From: Hormiphora californensis
Taxonomy: Eukaryota; Ctenophora; Tentaculata; Cydippida; Pleurobrachiidae
Assembly (NCBI GenBank): GCA_020137815.1
Contig: WFME01000022.1
Coordinates: 1 to 25,944 of the forward strand
Direction: 5' to 3'
DNA length: 25,944 nucleotides
The notes beneath the pieces were generated by a model, which saw only the letters and a program-made list of their open reading frames with translations, made no database searches and had not been told where the DNA came from. A program made the position numbers and the translations under genes. Shown here in pieces: positions 1 to 9,710 of this stretch; position 1 is the first letter of the stretch, and every line of letters begins with the position of its first letter.

Positions 1-550
1 TTAATATAACAATATATGTATAATGTAAAAACCCTGGAGACATTTAACAAAATAAAAATTTAAAGATGCTAAACTTACTGCTAGACCTTGGCGTTGTACT
101 TGTAGCATCATTTTGCCTCAGCTGCTTTTCCGTAGTTAACGGCGTCTCAATGGTGTCCTGCACAATTGCATCCATCCGTTTCTCTAAAGTGAAACAAATA
201 ATGGGTTTTGAGGACGTCCAGGGTATGGTGGGAGGTTGCAGATTTCGCGACATTCTGACCCCCCCACTCTGACATCATATAGGGGTAGGGGGGTGACGCA
301 ATTCGGACTGTCCCAGGTTTTGAAGAAACATTTTTACTGATTTTATTAAAACTCGGACAGGGGGAGGGAGGGGGTCTACCGTCTGGCAGATTCGGACAGG
401 CCTGGACAGGTGGAGAGGGGGTGTAAAAAAATGACCAAAAATCATGGACTTCCTTTTTGTAGAAAAAGGTGACAATGCAACAAACTAATAAAAACACAAA
501 GAGTCGTACACACAAGAGAATAAAGTTTTGACAGTGAAAAGAGTAGATGA
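1..550. other. Left edge, no confident gene; one candidate exon
   Basis: The first 550 bases hold no gene I can name. G-rich runs occur near 281-294 and 360-374, where three G tracts lie close together and could form a quadruplex. A candidate minus-strand exon (183 down to 79) is listed separately. The rest is ordinary AT-rich intergenic or intronic DNA leading into the (GA)n tract. Confidence 0.5.
79..183 (-). CDS. Candidate internal exon of unknown protein
   Basis: On the minus strand an acceptor (CTTTAG) is followed by 105 bases that are open in one frame, and then by a strong donor, GTAAGT. Both ends are in phase 1, so the exon is symmetric at 35 codons. It includes the stretch KRMDAIVQDTIETPLTTEKQ, which is hydrophilic and not low in complexity. 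I do not recognise it. It lies downstream of the three-exon gene ending at 1040, but no donor of matching phase was found in that gene's last exon, so it may belong to another gene. It could also be chance. Confidence 0.3.
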
Positions 551-575
551 AAAGAAAGAGAGAGGGGGCCGGGGG

Positions 576-624
<49 letters not shown>

Positions 625-739
625 GAGAGAGAGAGAGCAGAGAGAGAGAGAGATAGAGGAGAGGGAGAGAGAGGGGAGAGAAGAGAGAGTGAGAGAAGAG
701 AATGAAACGCGAGGTGAGAGAGAGTATGAGAGAGAGAGC

Positions 740-810
<71 letters not shown>
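551..810. repeat. (GA)n microsatellite
   Basis: A tract about 260 bases long, almost purely GA on the plus strand, with scattered interruptions (GGAGAG, GCAGAG, ATGAGAG) and a pure run at the right end finishing at 810. It creates long serine/leucine-rich open frames on the minus strand that are not genes. Confidence 0.97.
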
Positions 811-813
<3 letters not shown>

Positions 814-1039
814 TATTTCCAGGAGATAGTAATTGACAAGATGACAAAACATGAAAGGGGTGAGCGAGAGCGAGTGTAATTTTACAGACTGGTCATGGTA
901 TTGTGTGCCACTGTGAATTGTCGTAATCATATTCTGTGTTTGTGTTTGATAAAGGTGTATGTAAAAGAGAGGAAAAGGGGTTATAGTCATACCTGGAGTC
1001 ATTGGCAAACAAAGCATTGCTCTGGAGGGTGTCCTTCCC
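811..1039. other. Spacer 3' of the small three-exon gene
   Basis: Downstream of the minus-strand gene ending at 1040. The last exon's frame continues open past the stop codon as far as a possible donor near 1000 (CAG followed by GTATGA), which is noted with that gene. Otherwise I see nothing recognisable here. Confidence 0.4.
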
Positions 1040-2394
1040 CTACCATAATTTGTTGAGGGTAGGCCCGTCGTCAATGTTGTGGCCACCCCAGCCCAGTAGC
1101 TGGTCCATTTCCCTATGTGGCCCAGCTTTATATTCACCTGTAAAATTAAGGTCAGGCATGGGTTTTTGGAATTGTATATAGAAAACAGCAGTTTAGGAGT
1201 GTAGGACGTAGGTACATAAAAGGGAATTTAGGGATGCGAACCCTATCAATCTATCATACTTTTTTCTGTTATCTTCCTCTATTCCTCTGGCGAGGACAGT
1301 AGTCAGAGTGGTCAGTTTGTCCTTCAGAAAACTAACTGAAAGAATTCCTGGATTACGATAACAGTATACTGCTGCCCAGTTTGTAGCGGCCGGGTGATCC
1401 GCTACAAACTGGGCAACATTTGTTATTCTGAATATAAAAAACTCGCCATTTTTGGGGGAAACTTACATTTTCTTTTTGCATACCCTTCTTTAAAGAAGGC
1501 TTCGGTGTAAGGAAGCTCCGGTTTAAGGGAGCTACCATCACCATACGACTTGTTAGAGAGAGCCTTCTCCTCGGCGGCCATCACTCGCTTGGTGAACTCT
1601 TTCCTAGTAGGCTCCATTGCAGATGGATGTTGTCGGATCTTTGGATCTGAAATGATAAGGTTGATCATAAAAATACATATTAAAACAAATTTGTCGACAA
1701 ACAATTGTCTTTTTTTGTTTGTTGGGATGATATCTCCTTCCGGCTTCAATCAATCAGGACAAAATGAAAAGCGGTGTTTTTATAACGAACAGTTTCGATG
1801 TTACAACATCTTCCTCAGCCTCAAATTAATTTGTTTAAAGTAGTGTTGAAAAGTTTCAAACTTTTCAACACTACTTTAAACAAATTAATTTGAGGCTGAG
1901 GAAGATGTTGTAACATCGAAACTGTTTCGTTAATAAAAACACCGCTTTTATTTTTGTCCTGATTGATGAAGCGGAAGGAGATATCATCCCAACAAACAAT
2001 TATCATGCGGCTCATAAACAATTATCCGATACTTATCCTGTGAAACAATTGTCTGTATCGTTACTTTTCCGGCGACAGACCCCGACCGAGAGACAGAATT
2101 TAAGTAGGGCCGGGAACTCCAGTCTCGAAATTTGCACAGTGTTGGAGTGGGCAGTAGGTTATATTCAGTTTTCGATCCGCCTGCACCCTCATTTGAATAT
2201 TTCTACCTTATGCTGAACCCCCTCTTTCGACTTTCGACCACTCTTTTGTGATCGTATCTCTAATCATACCCTATACTTGATAGTAAAACAGTGCAAGACT
2301 TACTGGTGACGTCGACAATTTCGGGCATTCCCACTGCAACATCCGCCAGTAAGTAGGCAAACGCCCCTTCAAATCGTCTTTTGGTTTGGGTCAT
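1040..2394 (-). CDS. Small three-exon gene, unknown 122-residue protein
   Basis: Three minus-strand exons (2394-2304, 1646-1467, 1137-1040) are bounded by GTAAGT and GTAAGT donors and TTTCAG and TTACAG acceptors. Joined, they give exactly 123 codons from ATG to TAG with both junctions in matching phase 1, which is hard to obtain by chance. The protein begins MTQTKRRFEGAFAYLLADVA and ends PTLNKLW. It is mixed charged and polar, with no signal peptide, membrane segment or motif I recognise. Intron 1 (657 bp) contains a large palindrome and intron 2 (329 bp) a 17-bp hairpin. The stop (TGG TAG) is followed by more open frame up to a possible donor, so the gene could continue if TAG is a mutation. 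It could be a host gene or an accessory gene of a transposon, and the sequence does not decide which. Confidence 0.55.
1373..1415. repeat. Perfect 17-bp hairpin in intron 2
   Basis: Arms 1373-1389 and 1399-1415 (TGCCCAGTTTGTAGCGG and its exact complement) are separated by a 9-base loop. It lies within the second intron of the small three-exon gene. The arms have no mismatches. Confidence 0.9.
1717..1998. repeat. Near-perfect palindrome, about 138-bp arms, 7-bp loop
   Basis: The arms 1717-1853 and 1861-1998 are reverse complements apart from a few single-base indels, for example in the T-rich stretch after CACCGCTTTT. They are separated only by TTTCAAA. There is no coding capacity and no obvious target duplication. 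It lies inside intron 1 of the small gene, so transcripts would contain a long RNA duplex. It could be a foldback element, or an inverted duplication formed by template switching. Confidence 0.92.
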
Positions 2395-2738
2395 TCTAGT
2401 ACGGATAATTGATGTTTGCAATTACATATAATATGTAATGATAATAAGTAGACCCTGGTACTGAGAGGTGATCTGAGCGAGGACCAAAATAGGTTAGCCC
2501 AAAAACACTGGAGGAAACAATAGAATAATACTCAATAACATAATCGAAGCAATTGCTATTTATTAATGATATTTATTTATTTTATGTTTAACTCAACATT
2601 TAATTCACATATATTCAATATACAAAATATGGAATGAATGGGTCGGAAAGGTTGCCCTATTAATTGAGCGACATTTCACGTTCACGGGATACAAATAGTG
2701 CCCAGGGAAAAGGAATGTACTGTTACAAAGGTAAGGTA
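2395..2738. other. Spacer upstream of the small gene
   Basis: Likely holds the promoter of the minus-strand gene that starts at 2394. It is AT-rich, with ATAATATGTAAT-like stretches near 2420-2440. No TATA box or motif can be assigned with confidence. Confidence 0.3.
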
Positions 2739-2906
2739 CAGTCGGACCCCGATTTAGGGGCCCCCGATTTAGTGGCACCCCGATTTAGGGACAGGATTTT
2801 TTACCCCCGATATAGGAAATTAACCTTATTGACCCCGATTTAGTGGACACCCTATTTAGTGGACAGAGCACGTCCCCGAGGGTGTCCCTAAATCGGGGTC
2901 CGACTG
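2739..2906. mobile_element. 168-bp TA-flanked MITE (pogo/Tc1-like ends)
   Basis: Begins CAGTCGGACCCCGATTTA and ends with the reverse complement, with a TA dinucleotide directly outside both ends (2737-2738, 2907-2908). The interior is short repeats of a CCCCGATTTAG-type unit. CAGT ends and a TA target duplication are typical of the pogo/Tc1-mariner group. There is no transposase, so it is non-autonomous. Two relatives lie at 10066-10924 and 10972-11047. Confidence 0.88.
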
Positions 2907-3001
2907 TACATTTAATTTTTCATGCAATTTTGACGTCAACTTGGTGATACAATTACTCATTTCTAATTAGTCATTATATTTATTGTTTTATCAATTCTCA
3001 G

Positions 3002-3574
3002 AAGGGCCTAAAAACCCAACTTTTATTTAATTATTTTGAACACTTCATCGTAACAAGCATGCTATTGGAGTCCCAAAACATAGGTTCACGCCCCACCCCG
3101 CCCAATGTGAGCCCCTCAAGTTGGGGCCAGTGGGGTCACCTTGTAAACGCGCTTGTGTACTCTTGAAATGCTAACAATATGATCCTCTCTAAAATTTGAA
3201 GTTTTGGGGTGAAATTTAGCCTTGTGCTTCGAGGGGAGTACCAATTTTCTTGTCTCTGTATTCTGGTAATTTTCTCTCTAGTTTTGATATGCTTAAATAA
3301 TAATAATTGATGAGAAAGATTATGAAATCTACAAAACACAAGGATAGTTTTCTATCCTAAATTTTATATTTGAGAGAGGATCATATTGTTAGCATTTCAA
3401 GGGAGTACAAGCGCATTTACAAGGGGAACCCAAATGGGCCCCATACTGAGGGGCTTCCCCTGGGCTCACATGGGGCGGATGGGGCGTGTACCTATGTTTT
3501 TTGGGACTCAATAGCATGCTTGTTACGATGGAGTGTTCAAAATAAATAAATAAAATTTGGGTTTTTAGGCCCTT
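3002..3574. mobile_element. 573-bp inverted-repeat element, long TIRs
   Basis: The left arm (3002 to about 3196) and right arm (about 3356-3574) are inverted copies with moderate divergence. Both start AAGGGCCTAAAAACCCAA-like, followed by shared blocks such as GCATGCT and GATCCTCTCT. No open frame and no clear target-site duplication are seen. The superfamily is unassigned. It abuts the 3' end of the Harbinger-like gene. Confidence 0.8.
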
Positions 3575-3588
3575 TAATGTCTACTGAT

Positions 3589-3730
3589 TTACGTCCTCAT
3601 GCTCAACCTCCTGAAATACTGCTTCAACTTGTTCCTGACTATATCGCCTTCTTTTCTGATGTTTGCTGGAACACGTACGACTGTGGACTCTCCGGATGCA
3701 GATGTGGACTCTCCGGATGCAGATGTCTGA
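3589..3730 (-). pseudogene. Candidate last Harbinger exon
   Basis: A TTTTTAG acceptor (alternative GTCAG four bases further in) precedes about 140 bases. One frame ends in ANIRKEGDIVRNKLKQYF and a stop TAA at 3591-3589, which resembles the arginine and YF-containing C-terminus of Harbinger transposases. A second frame ends at a nearby TAG. The phase with the exon ending at 5010 is not resolved for the better-looking frame, so a small break or another exon is implied. A 21-bp tandem duplication lies within it at about 3680-3721. Confidence 0.5.
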
Positions 3731-3782
3731 CTAAAAATTTGTATCATAATGATTGATTTAGCAAACCAAGTATATCATAGTA

Positions 3783-4972
3783 CAGGGTGTCCCACTGTCT
3801 TTGCGTGACCTGTGATTTTGGGTGATGAGTGGGTTCCATTCAAATGCTCATAACTCATCGAAAAATTGGTCAAAACGGCTCAACCAAAACATGTGTTGTA
3901 GAGAATTGTCAGGCGAACATCTGGGTACAAAGATTGATGTTCCAAGTTTTACACAACCGTCAGATATATCGTCTTAAGTCAAAAATACGTGTTAATGAAA
4001 TCCGACCGGGGTTCACGTTTTGAAAAATTCACATATGCAAAATTGCTCGTCAGGATCACATTGCATCCTCTAAGAGCTGTAGAAAATTGTCTGGCGGTCA
4101 CTTTGGTACCCGGGTTTTTGTCCAGCTTAATGTTTAGACTGTCTTATGACTGTCTAAAGACGAAATTCAACCAACATTTTTGAGGGGATCACGTGTCATC
4201 AACAAATGGGAAAATGGTTTGAAATTATAAGCAAGGCTTCATTGGAATCGTCTAAGGTCAGTTTGATACACGATTTTATCCATAGCTCTACGTTTTAGTT
4301 GCGTTATGACTGTAGGGACATAAAGATTTGTCTACGCTGAGTCTAGTTGGTATCGGCTCACAACGCCTAATTAGGTGGCAGGTGTCGTGTGTAATCCCAT
4401 GATAATCAGCACATATCGTCTCAATTCATCTAGACACTTGACAGGGTTGTTTATGACGATTTGGCAAGCCCCTGTTAATGTGTAGGATACGCAAGTGGCT
4501 ATCTCAACCCTATCATGCACTAAGATGTTATCAAGCAGCAATGAGCTTCATAACAGGGCAAAATGTAATGCGATACTGAGACCACTTTGTGGAAAATTCC
4601 AGTTCTGACATTCATAAGACACTCTAAACATTGAGCAGGACAAAAACTCGGGTACCAAAATGACCGCCAGACAATTTCCTACAACTCTCATGAGGGAGCA
4701 ATGTGATCCGAGCAATTTTGCATTTGTGAATTTTTCAAAACGTGGAATCCTGTCGGATTTCATGAACACGTATTTTTGACTTAAGACGTATATCTGACGG
4801 TTGGTAAAGACTTGGAACATCAACTTGTACCCAAATGTCGCCTGACAATTCTCTACAACACTGTTTTTGGTTGAGCGCCGTTTGACCAATTTTTCGATGA
4901 GTTATGAGCATTTGAATGGAACCCACTCATCACCCAAAATCATAGGTCACGCAAAGACAGTGGGACACCCTG
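3783..4972. mobile_element. 1.19-kb foldback element in Harbinger intron
   Basis: Both ends read CAGGGTGTCCCACTGTCTTT (right end inverted), with TA directly outside (3781-3782, 4973-4974). The inverted arms are about 390 bp each (3783 to about 4165 and about 4580-4972) and diverge by scattered substitutions and indels. The middle 400 bp is unique. The arms contain accidental open frames of 60-113 codons but no transposase motifs. TA duplication and CAGGGTGT ends suggest a non-autonomous Tc1/mariner-like element. It sits inside the last intron of the Harbinger gene, which without it would be about 90 bp long. A right-half copy lies at 23894-24437. Confidence 0.88.
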
Positions 4973-5009
4973 TAAATCTCCCTCATTCGACCCTTTATAT
5001 TAATCTTAC

Positions 5010-5197
5010 TTGTTTTGGTCTCTAATGTAGAACTCGTCTCGAGCTCCGACATCTTCTGGCTGAGATTGATGTAGTTGAAGAGAAGAACCGCACACTCCAC
5101 AGTGGCGTTAACAGCCGTCTCCTCTCCAACTAGGCTATCTAGCACAGGGAAGACCTGTACTAGTTGCCCGAAGGCACATTCGACAGCCATTCTGTTG
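5010..5197 (-). pseudogene. Harbinger exon with catalytic Glu (AVECAFG)
   Basis: The acceptor TTTCAG is at 5200-5198 and the donor GTAAGA begins at 5009. The exon encodes NRMAVECAFGQLVQVFPVL, then VECAVLLFNYINLSQ. In this family the E of the VVENAFG-type motif is the third catalytic acidic residue. Joining to the exon ending at 8749 reads LSGNRMAVECAFG in phase. The exon is fully open. The LTR of a retroelement begins only 12 bp before its acceptor. Confidence 0.85.
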
Positions 5198-5208
5198 CTG
5201 AAACGAAG

Positions 5209-5798
5209 TGTAAACATATTGAGACCCTCTGTCTCAATAAGTTATACTTCTAGATAATATGCATATCGGGTTCAGTAAGAGACACAATTTGCGGGTGGGA
5301 GAACTAAGTAATACTAAAATCACAGAGACAAAGCTTTCATCACACTATAACACACTCTCGCTAGCTCACTCGAGTGGAAGCTGACTGGGCTAGACTGGAG
5401 GGCGGAGGCAAAGTCTGAGGGCAACCAAAAAGCCCCCTAAGACCCTAAACTCCTCCCCTTATATAGTCTTGGTTGCACAACCGTCCTCCTGTGGTTGTGC
5501 AACCAACCGCTGGGGTTGCGCAACCATCACTCTATGGTTTCACAACCATCCATGTGGTTGCCACAACCACCTCCACATGGTTGTGCAACCAACCTCTCTG
5601 ATCTATCTTCTCTCTCTCGGCCGACAGAGTACCACACACACTACATGTCATATCATTTCCGGCCAAGAGATGGAGAGTATAGAAACACAGGCTCATAGGA
5701 ACATGAAAGTCACGAACAACCACAGCATCCCCGACAGGGGTTCGAGGTAGGATAAGTCAGAATGCTGCAAGCGTGGGAAAAGTAGCCCCACGCTTACA
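5209..5798 (-). repeat. Left LTR (3' LTR of the minus-strand element)
   Basis: 590 bp. In element orientation it starts TGTAAGCGTGGGG and ends ATGTTTACA. A TATA box (TATATAA, plus-strand 5459-5465) lies downstream of an array of GGTTG-NN-CAACC palindromes. Small indels relative to the other LTR are concentrated in the palindrome array and short homopolymers. Confidence 0.93.
5459..5590 (-). promoter_or_regulatory. LTR promoter: TATA box plus six palindromes
   Basis: Six sites of the form GGTTG-NN-CAACC start at 5471, 5493, 5514, 5536, 5556 and 5579, directly upstream (minus-strand sense) of TATATAA at 5459-5465. Several contain TTGCGCAA or TTGTGCAA, a C/EBP-like core, and the half-site also resembles an RFX X-box. 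The fourth reads GGTTTCACAACC and the fifth carries an extra base, so this copy is slightly decayed. A role in transcription is inferred from position and regularity. Confidence 0.7.
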
Positions 5799-7270
5799 CT
5801 CCCACACTCTGAACAATATCCTCTCCCGTCGAAAACAGCTGATTGCTCGAACCATCAGGTTCCCACCGCCACTTCCGAAAAAATATCAAGTACAGCAAAT
5901 CCAAGCTCACAGTCAAGTCCTCAACTCGAGTATTGAAAGTTCTACTCAAATTATAATACACACTAATGACTAACTAACCCACATGCACACGAACTCACAA
6001 ATTTTAAAATACCTCTAAAGATTTATCTAAAAATTGAACTTAAAGTTCCTCTAAAAACGTTCAATTTAAACTCCAACCAAAATTAAAACTATCTCTTCAG
6101 CCACTCACAGCATTGCGTCCTAATAGCTATCCACCCCGACCACATCATCAAACTTTTCTCATCTTGAATTCTTATTCAATTAAGATTACGCCACAGCAAA
6201 AACATTCACACTAATTATTACTATCTGAAGTTGATGATGTGGTCTTAGTGGGGTAATACTATGACCTAATTAAACAAGGTCACTGCTCACTCTGCCCAGC
6301 AACAAATTTACACTCATGTGAGTGATGCTCGGGTCAGTCTATTTCAGCGCTAACACTGGGAGCAATGGGAGTATTCTTGTCCAAGAGATGATGCAGCCCC
6401 GGTCAAAATTGCCACGCCTTCCACAATCAATGTCCAGGTTTGGAATAGGTATGATGTGATGTTCCTTCCATCCGGGTTGTTCTGTAGCATTCATGCAGAG
6501 GCACCCAATATTGGAGGGATAGGCCAGGTCGCGGGAGGAGGATCGTGATCATTGATCCTCCAAACCGATGAAGTAGAATCGTAGACGGGACCGTATGGAC
6601 TTGTACGGAACCTGCTGACAGCCAAAATGTATAGTCTTTCTTTGGAGCTTAACTAGGCAGCCCCTCTGTTCACGACCTTTCTTTGACCTATCTCTCCATT
6701 TTCAAATCCTGATCCATCAAGTTTGAATACGCAGGGTCTTACCATCTGATTCCAGAACCATCCATTCCTCAGCTGAAGGCGATCGACATAGTTCATTCGA
6801 AAGCTACTGATAATTGTTTTGCGACATCCAGTAAAAGTGGCGGGCGTTAGATCAGCTACAAAGATCCATCATTGGCTGATATTTTATTGTCCTTTGCCTC
6901 CACACACATTTAACACACAGATTCTCCCACCCATTATTGGTTATATATTACAAAATTAAAACCCTTGCCTAAATAAAATGTTTCCCACTCTTAATCACAT
7001 CCACACGTTACCCACAAACTAAGCAGTATACTCACACAGAGCAATCACACCACTGCAACTGCCATCTCACACAGAGTAATAGCACCACTGCAGTAGCTGT
7101 GAACATCAATAATCTTCGAATCGATTGTATCAAACGGGGGCCACAGCACACGCCGAGAGCCGCAAACATCCCGTCACATGACGTATCACATCATCCATCA
7201 CACATGATCAAGTCAGTACCCATTGATTTTGGTCACCAACCGTATGACGGTACGAGAGAGCCATCACTAG

Positions 7271-7701
<431 letters not shown>

Positions 7702-7962
7702 TACCACTCCCCACAATGTCCAAAAAGTGAGAGGAGCCATGATACTACCTCCCACCGAAATTTCCAGAAGAAATATTATTACAACGTAGTGCCCCCCTCG
7801 AGGGCACAGCCCTAAACGGGAGGGGGAGCATGGGCGGGGTTCACAACAACAAGAGGAGCGAAGAGGGGAAAGGAAGAAACGAGACAAGAGAAAGACAGCT
7901 TGAAGAGATAAGAAGAAGAGATGATAATAATTAGCCTGCCCGGGCTTGGCTTGTGAGGACGG

Positions 7963-8038
7963 GCCCGGTTAGCTCAGTCGGTAGAGCACGAGACTCTTAA
8001 TCTCGGGGTCGCGGGTTCGAGCCCCGCATCGGGCTCCA
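7963..8038 (+). tRNA. tRNA-Lys(CUU)-like sequence including CCA
   Basis: A complete cloverleaf: acceptor GCCCGGT/ATCGGGC, D-arm GCTCAGTCGGTAGAGC, anticodon stem CGAGA/TCTCG with loop CTCTTAA (anticodon CTT, lysine), T-arm GCGGGTTCGAGCCCCGC, then T and CCA. Stems pair without mismatch apart from one G-T. A-box and B-box promoter sequences are present. The CCA tail, which animal genes do not encode, and its position one base from the LTR show that it was copied from the primer tRNA by reverse transcription rather than being an ordinary gene. The discriminator is T where most animal tRNA-Lys have G. Pol III transcription is possible but unproven. Confidence 0.85.
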
Positions 8039-8039
8039 T
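8022..8039 (-). other. Primer-binding site of the LTR element
   Basis: On the minus strand, one base after the LTR end, comes TGGAGCCCGATGCGGGG, complementary to the 3' end of the adjoining tRNA-Lys sequence. This is the normal place and spacing for minus-strand DNA priming in LTR retroelements. Confidence 0.85.
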
Positions 8040-8629
8040 TGTAAACATATTGAGACCCTCTGTCTCAATAAGTTATACTTCTAGATAATATGCATATCGG
8101 GTTCAGTAAGAGACACAATTTGCGGGTGGGAGAACTAAGTAATACTAATATCACAGAGACAAAGCTTTCATCACACTATAACACACTCTCGCTAGCTCAC
8201 TCGAGTGGAAGCTGACTGGGCTAGACTGGAGGGCGGAGGCAAAGTCTGAGGGCAACCAAAAAGCCCCCTAAGACCCTAAACTCCTCCCCTTATATAGTCT
8301 TTGGTTGCACAACCGTCCTCCTGTGGTTGTGCAACCAACCGCTGGGGTTGCGCAACCATCACTCTATGGTTTCACAACCATCCACTGTGGTTGCACAACC
8401 ACCTCCACATGGTTGTGCAACCAACCTCTCTGATCTATCTCTCTCTCTCGGCCGACAGAGTACACACACACTACATGTCATATCATTTCCGGCCAAGAGA
8501 TGGAGAGTATAGAACACAGGCTCATAGGAACATGAAAGTCACGAACAACCACAGCATCCCCGACAGGGGTTCGAGGTATGGATAAGTCAGGAATGCTGCA
8601 AGCGTGGGAAAAGTAGCCCCACGCTTACA
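8040..8629 (-). repeat. Right LTR (5' LTR of the minus-strand element)
   Basis: 590 bp and nearly identical to 5209-5798. It holds the intact regulatory array. It is followed on the plus strand by the GAAG duplication and then by the 5' part of the Harbinger intron. Confidence 0.93.
8290..8422 (-). promoter_or_regulatory. LTR promoter: TATA box plus six regularly phased palindromes
   Basis: The TATA box (TATATAA on the minus strand) is at 8290-8296. Six 12-bp GGTTG-NN-CAACC-type sites start at 8303, 8325, 8346, 8368, 8389 and 8411, so spacings are 22, 21, 22, 21 and 22 bp. Five are perfect apart from the two central bases; the fourth is GGTTTCACAACC. This would put all sites on one face of the helix, at two turns per step. 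Confidence 0.75.
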
Positions 8630-8748
8630 GAAGTAAACAACATTACATGTCTCAAACATTGAACATAGCCTCGTGTTATATATTCAAATAACGCCCATGA
8701 ATATAATATATGAAACAGGAAACTTAACTTCATACTTTAAAAACTTAC

Positions 8749-8880
8749 CCACTCAATGCTTTATTGAATGGCAGCTCGTCCGCTATTTCCGTTTTAAATG
8801 GCTTCATAATAGTGTTCCTCAATGGGAAGGCGTCATCTGCCAGAAAGTATATAATAGTATGGGATTTTTCCAAATATCTC
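8749..8880 (-). pseudogene. Harbinger exon with ADDAFPL motif
   Basis: The acceptor TTTTTAG is at 8882-8881 and the donor GTAAGT begins at 8748. It encodes YFLADDAFPLRNTIMKPFK and LPFNKALSG, matching the DDAFPL block of the family. The beginning of the exon reads GKIPYY in one frame and YFLADD in another, so a one-base break lies near 8850. The exon before it also joins in the wrong phase for the second frame, consistent with a real frameshift. Confidence 0.82.
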
Positions 8881-9390
8881 CTAAAAATGAGAATTTTTTA
8901 AACCGCATTTAAATATGCATACTTATTTTTAGTACACGATGTTTGATTATCACTTATAACAACACATTTTACCATTACGCCCCCATTGATTTAAGTCACT
9001 ATTCAGTGATCTCACCACCACTCGGCTCACACCCTATTGACTATCCTCAACCCCCATTGACTCCCCCTGTTGACCCCCCCCCCTCATCTCCTATTGTATC
9101 CGGTAAGCGGACTCTAGTGCTAAAATCACGAAAAGCGAACTCGAGATTTAGGCCTTTAGGCCGGAAACGAGAGTTTGCAGTGCCTCCATACTCATTTATA
9201 AGTGTTAGGGCCGTCAATCGTCATTTGGGTTCGAGTTTAGGGGTTAATGTAAAGGTTAGGGTTAAATATAGAGTTCGTTAGCACTAGAGTCTGCCTACCC
9301 TATGAATTCAGAGCAATGTGTTTCCCTGTCTATTCGACTGAGGTTATAACCGCTCCAAATAGAGCGGAAGATATATACTAAATAACTTAC
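8881..9390. other. Harbinger intron
   Basis: Between the ADDAFPL and SDGG exons. It contains a small inverted-repeat element (9102-9300), a poly-C stretch near 9074-9083 and otherwise AT-rich DNA. No coding sequence seen. Confidence 0.6.
9102..9300. mobile_element. Possible 200-bp MITE
   Basis: Terminal inverted repeats of about 20 bp: GGTAAGCGGACTCTAGTGCT at the left and its near complement AGCACTAGAGTCTGCCTACC at the right. No coding capacity. The target duplication is unclear. It lies inside a Harbinger intron. Confidence 0.55.
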
Positions 9391-9526
9391 ATTTCCTTTT
9401 CCTTTTAATAGCTCGGGTTGGGGAATCCAGTCTCCTCCTTCAAGCAATTCGATGCCCAAAACGTCAGTAGCCAATATACCACCGTCCGATCTTCGACCAC
9501 AAGACCCAACACTAAAATGGACGAAC
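9391..9526 (-). pseudogene. Harbinger exon with second catalytic Asp (SDGG)
   Basis: The acceptor CTCCAG ends at 9527 and the donor GTAAGT begins at 9390. The 136-base exon reads FVHFSVGSCGRRSDGGILAT and continues open to its end. The SDGG aspartate is the second catalytic residue of the family. Phase 2 joining with the previous exon restores an arginine codon and the expected YRF sequence. Confidence 0.85.
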
Positions 9527-9710
9527 CTGGAGAATGGAGCTACAAATATTAATATGATCGATCAATGATCTGTTCAACGGTCAAAGCTTAGAAAATTGTC
9601 ATTTATGCTAACGCCTAACTCCTTAATGATGAGTCCGCAGAAGGAATTACGGTGACGCATTAACTGCCTGGGGGTTAACTGTCTGGGGTAACTGCCTGGG
9701 GGTAACTTAC

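Noticed and set aside
442-1137. 231-codon minus-strand frame, serine/leucine rich
   Set aside because: Its bulk is the (GA)n microsatellite read on the other strand; only the small exon at 1040-1137, in another frame, looks real.
3829-4926. Several 60-113 codon frames with related sequences on both strands
   Set aside because: They are the two inverted arms of the foldback element read in opposite directions; no transposase motif and no frame conservation between copies.
5469-5750. 93-codon frame rich in CATN and HNH-like words
   Set aside because: It reads through the palindrome array of the LTR, and the repeat in the other LTR changes frame by indels, so it is not selected as protein.
7963-8038. 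Ordinary host tRNA-Lys gene
   Set aside because: Encoded CCA, T discriminator and placement exactly at a primer-binding site argue for capture by a retroelement.
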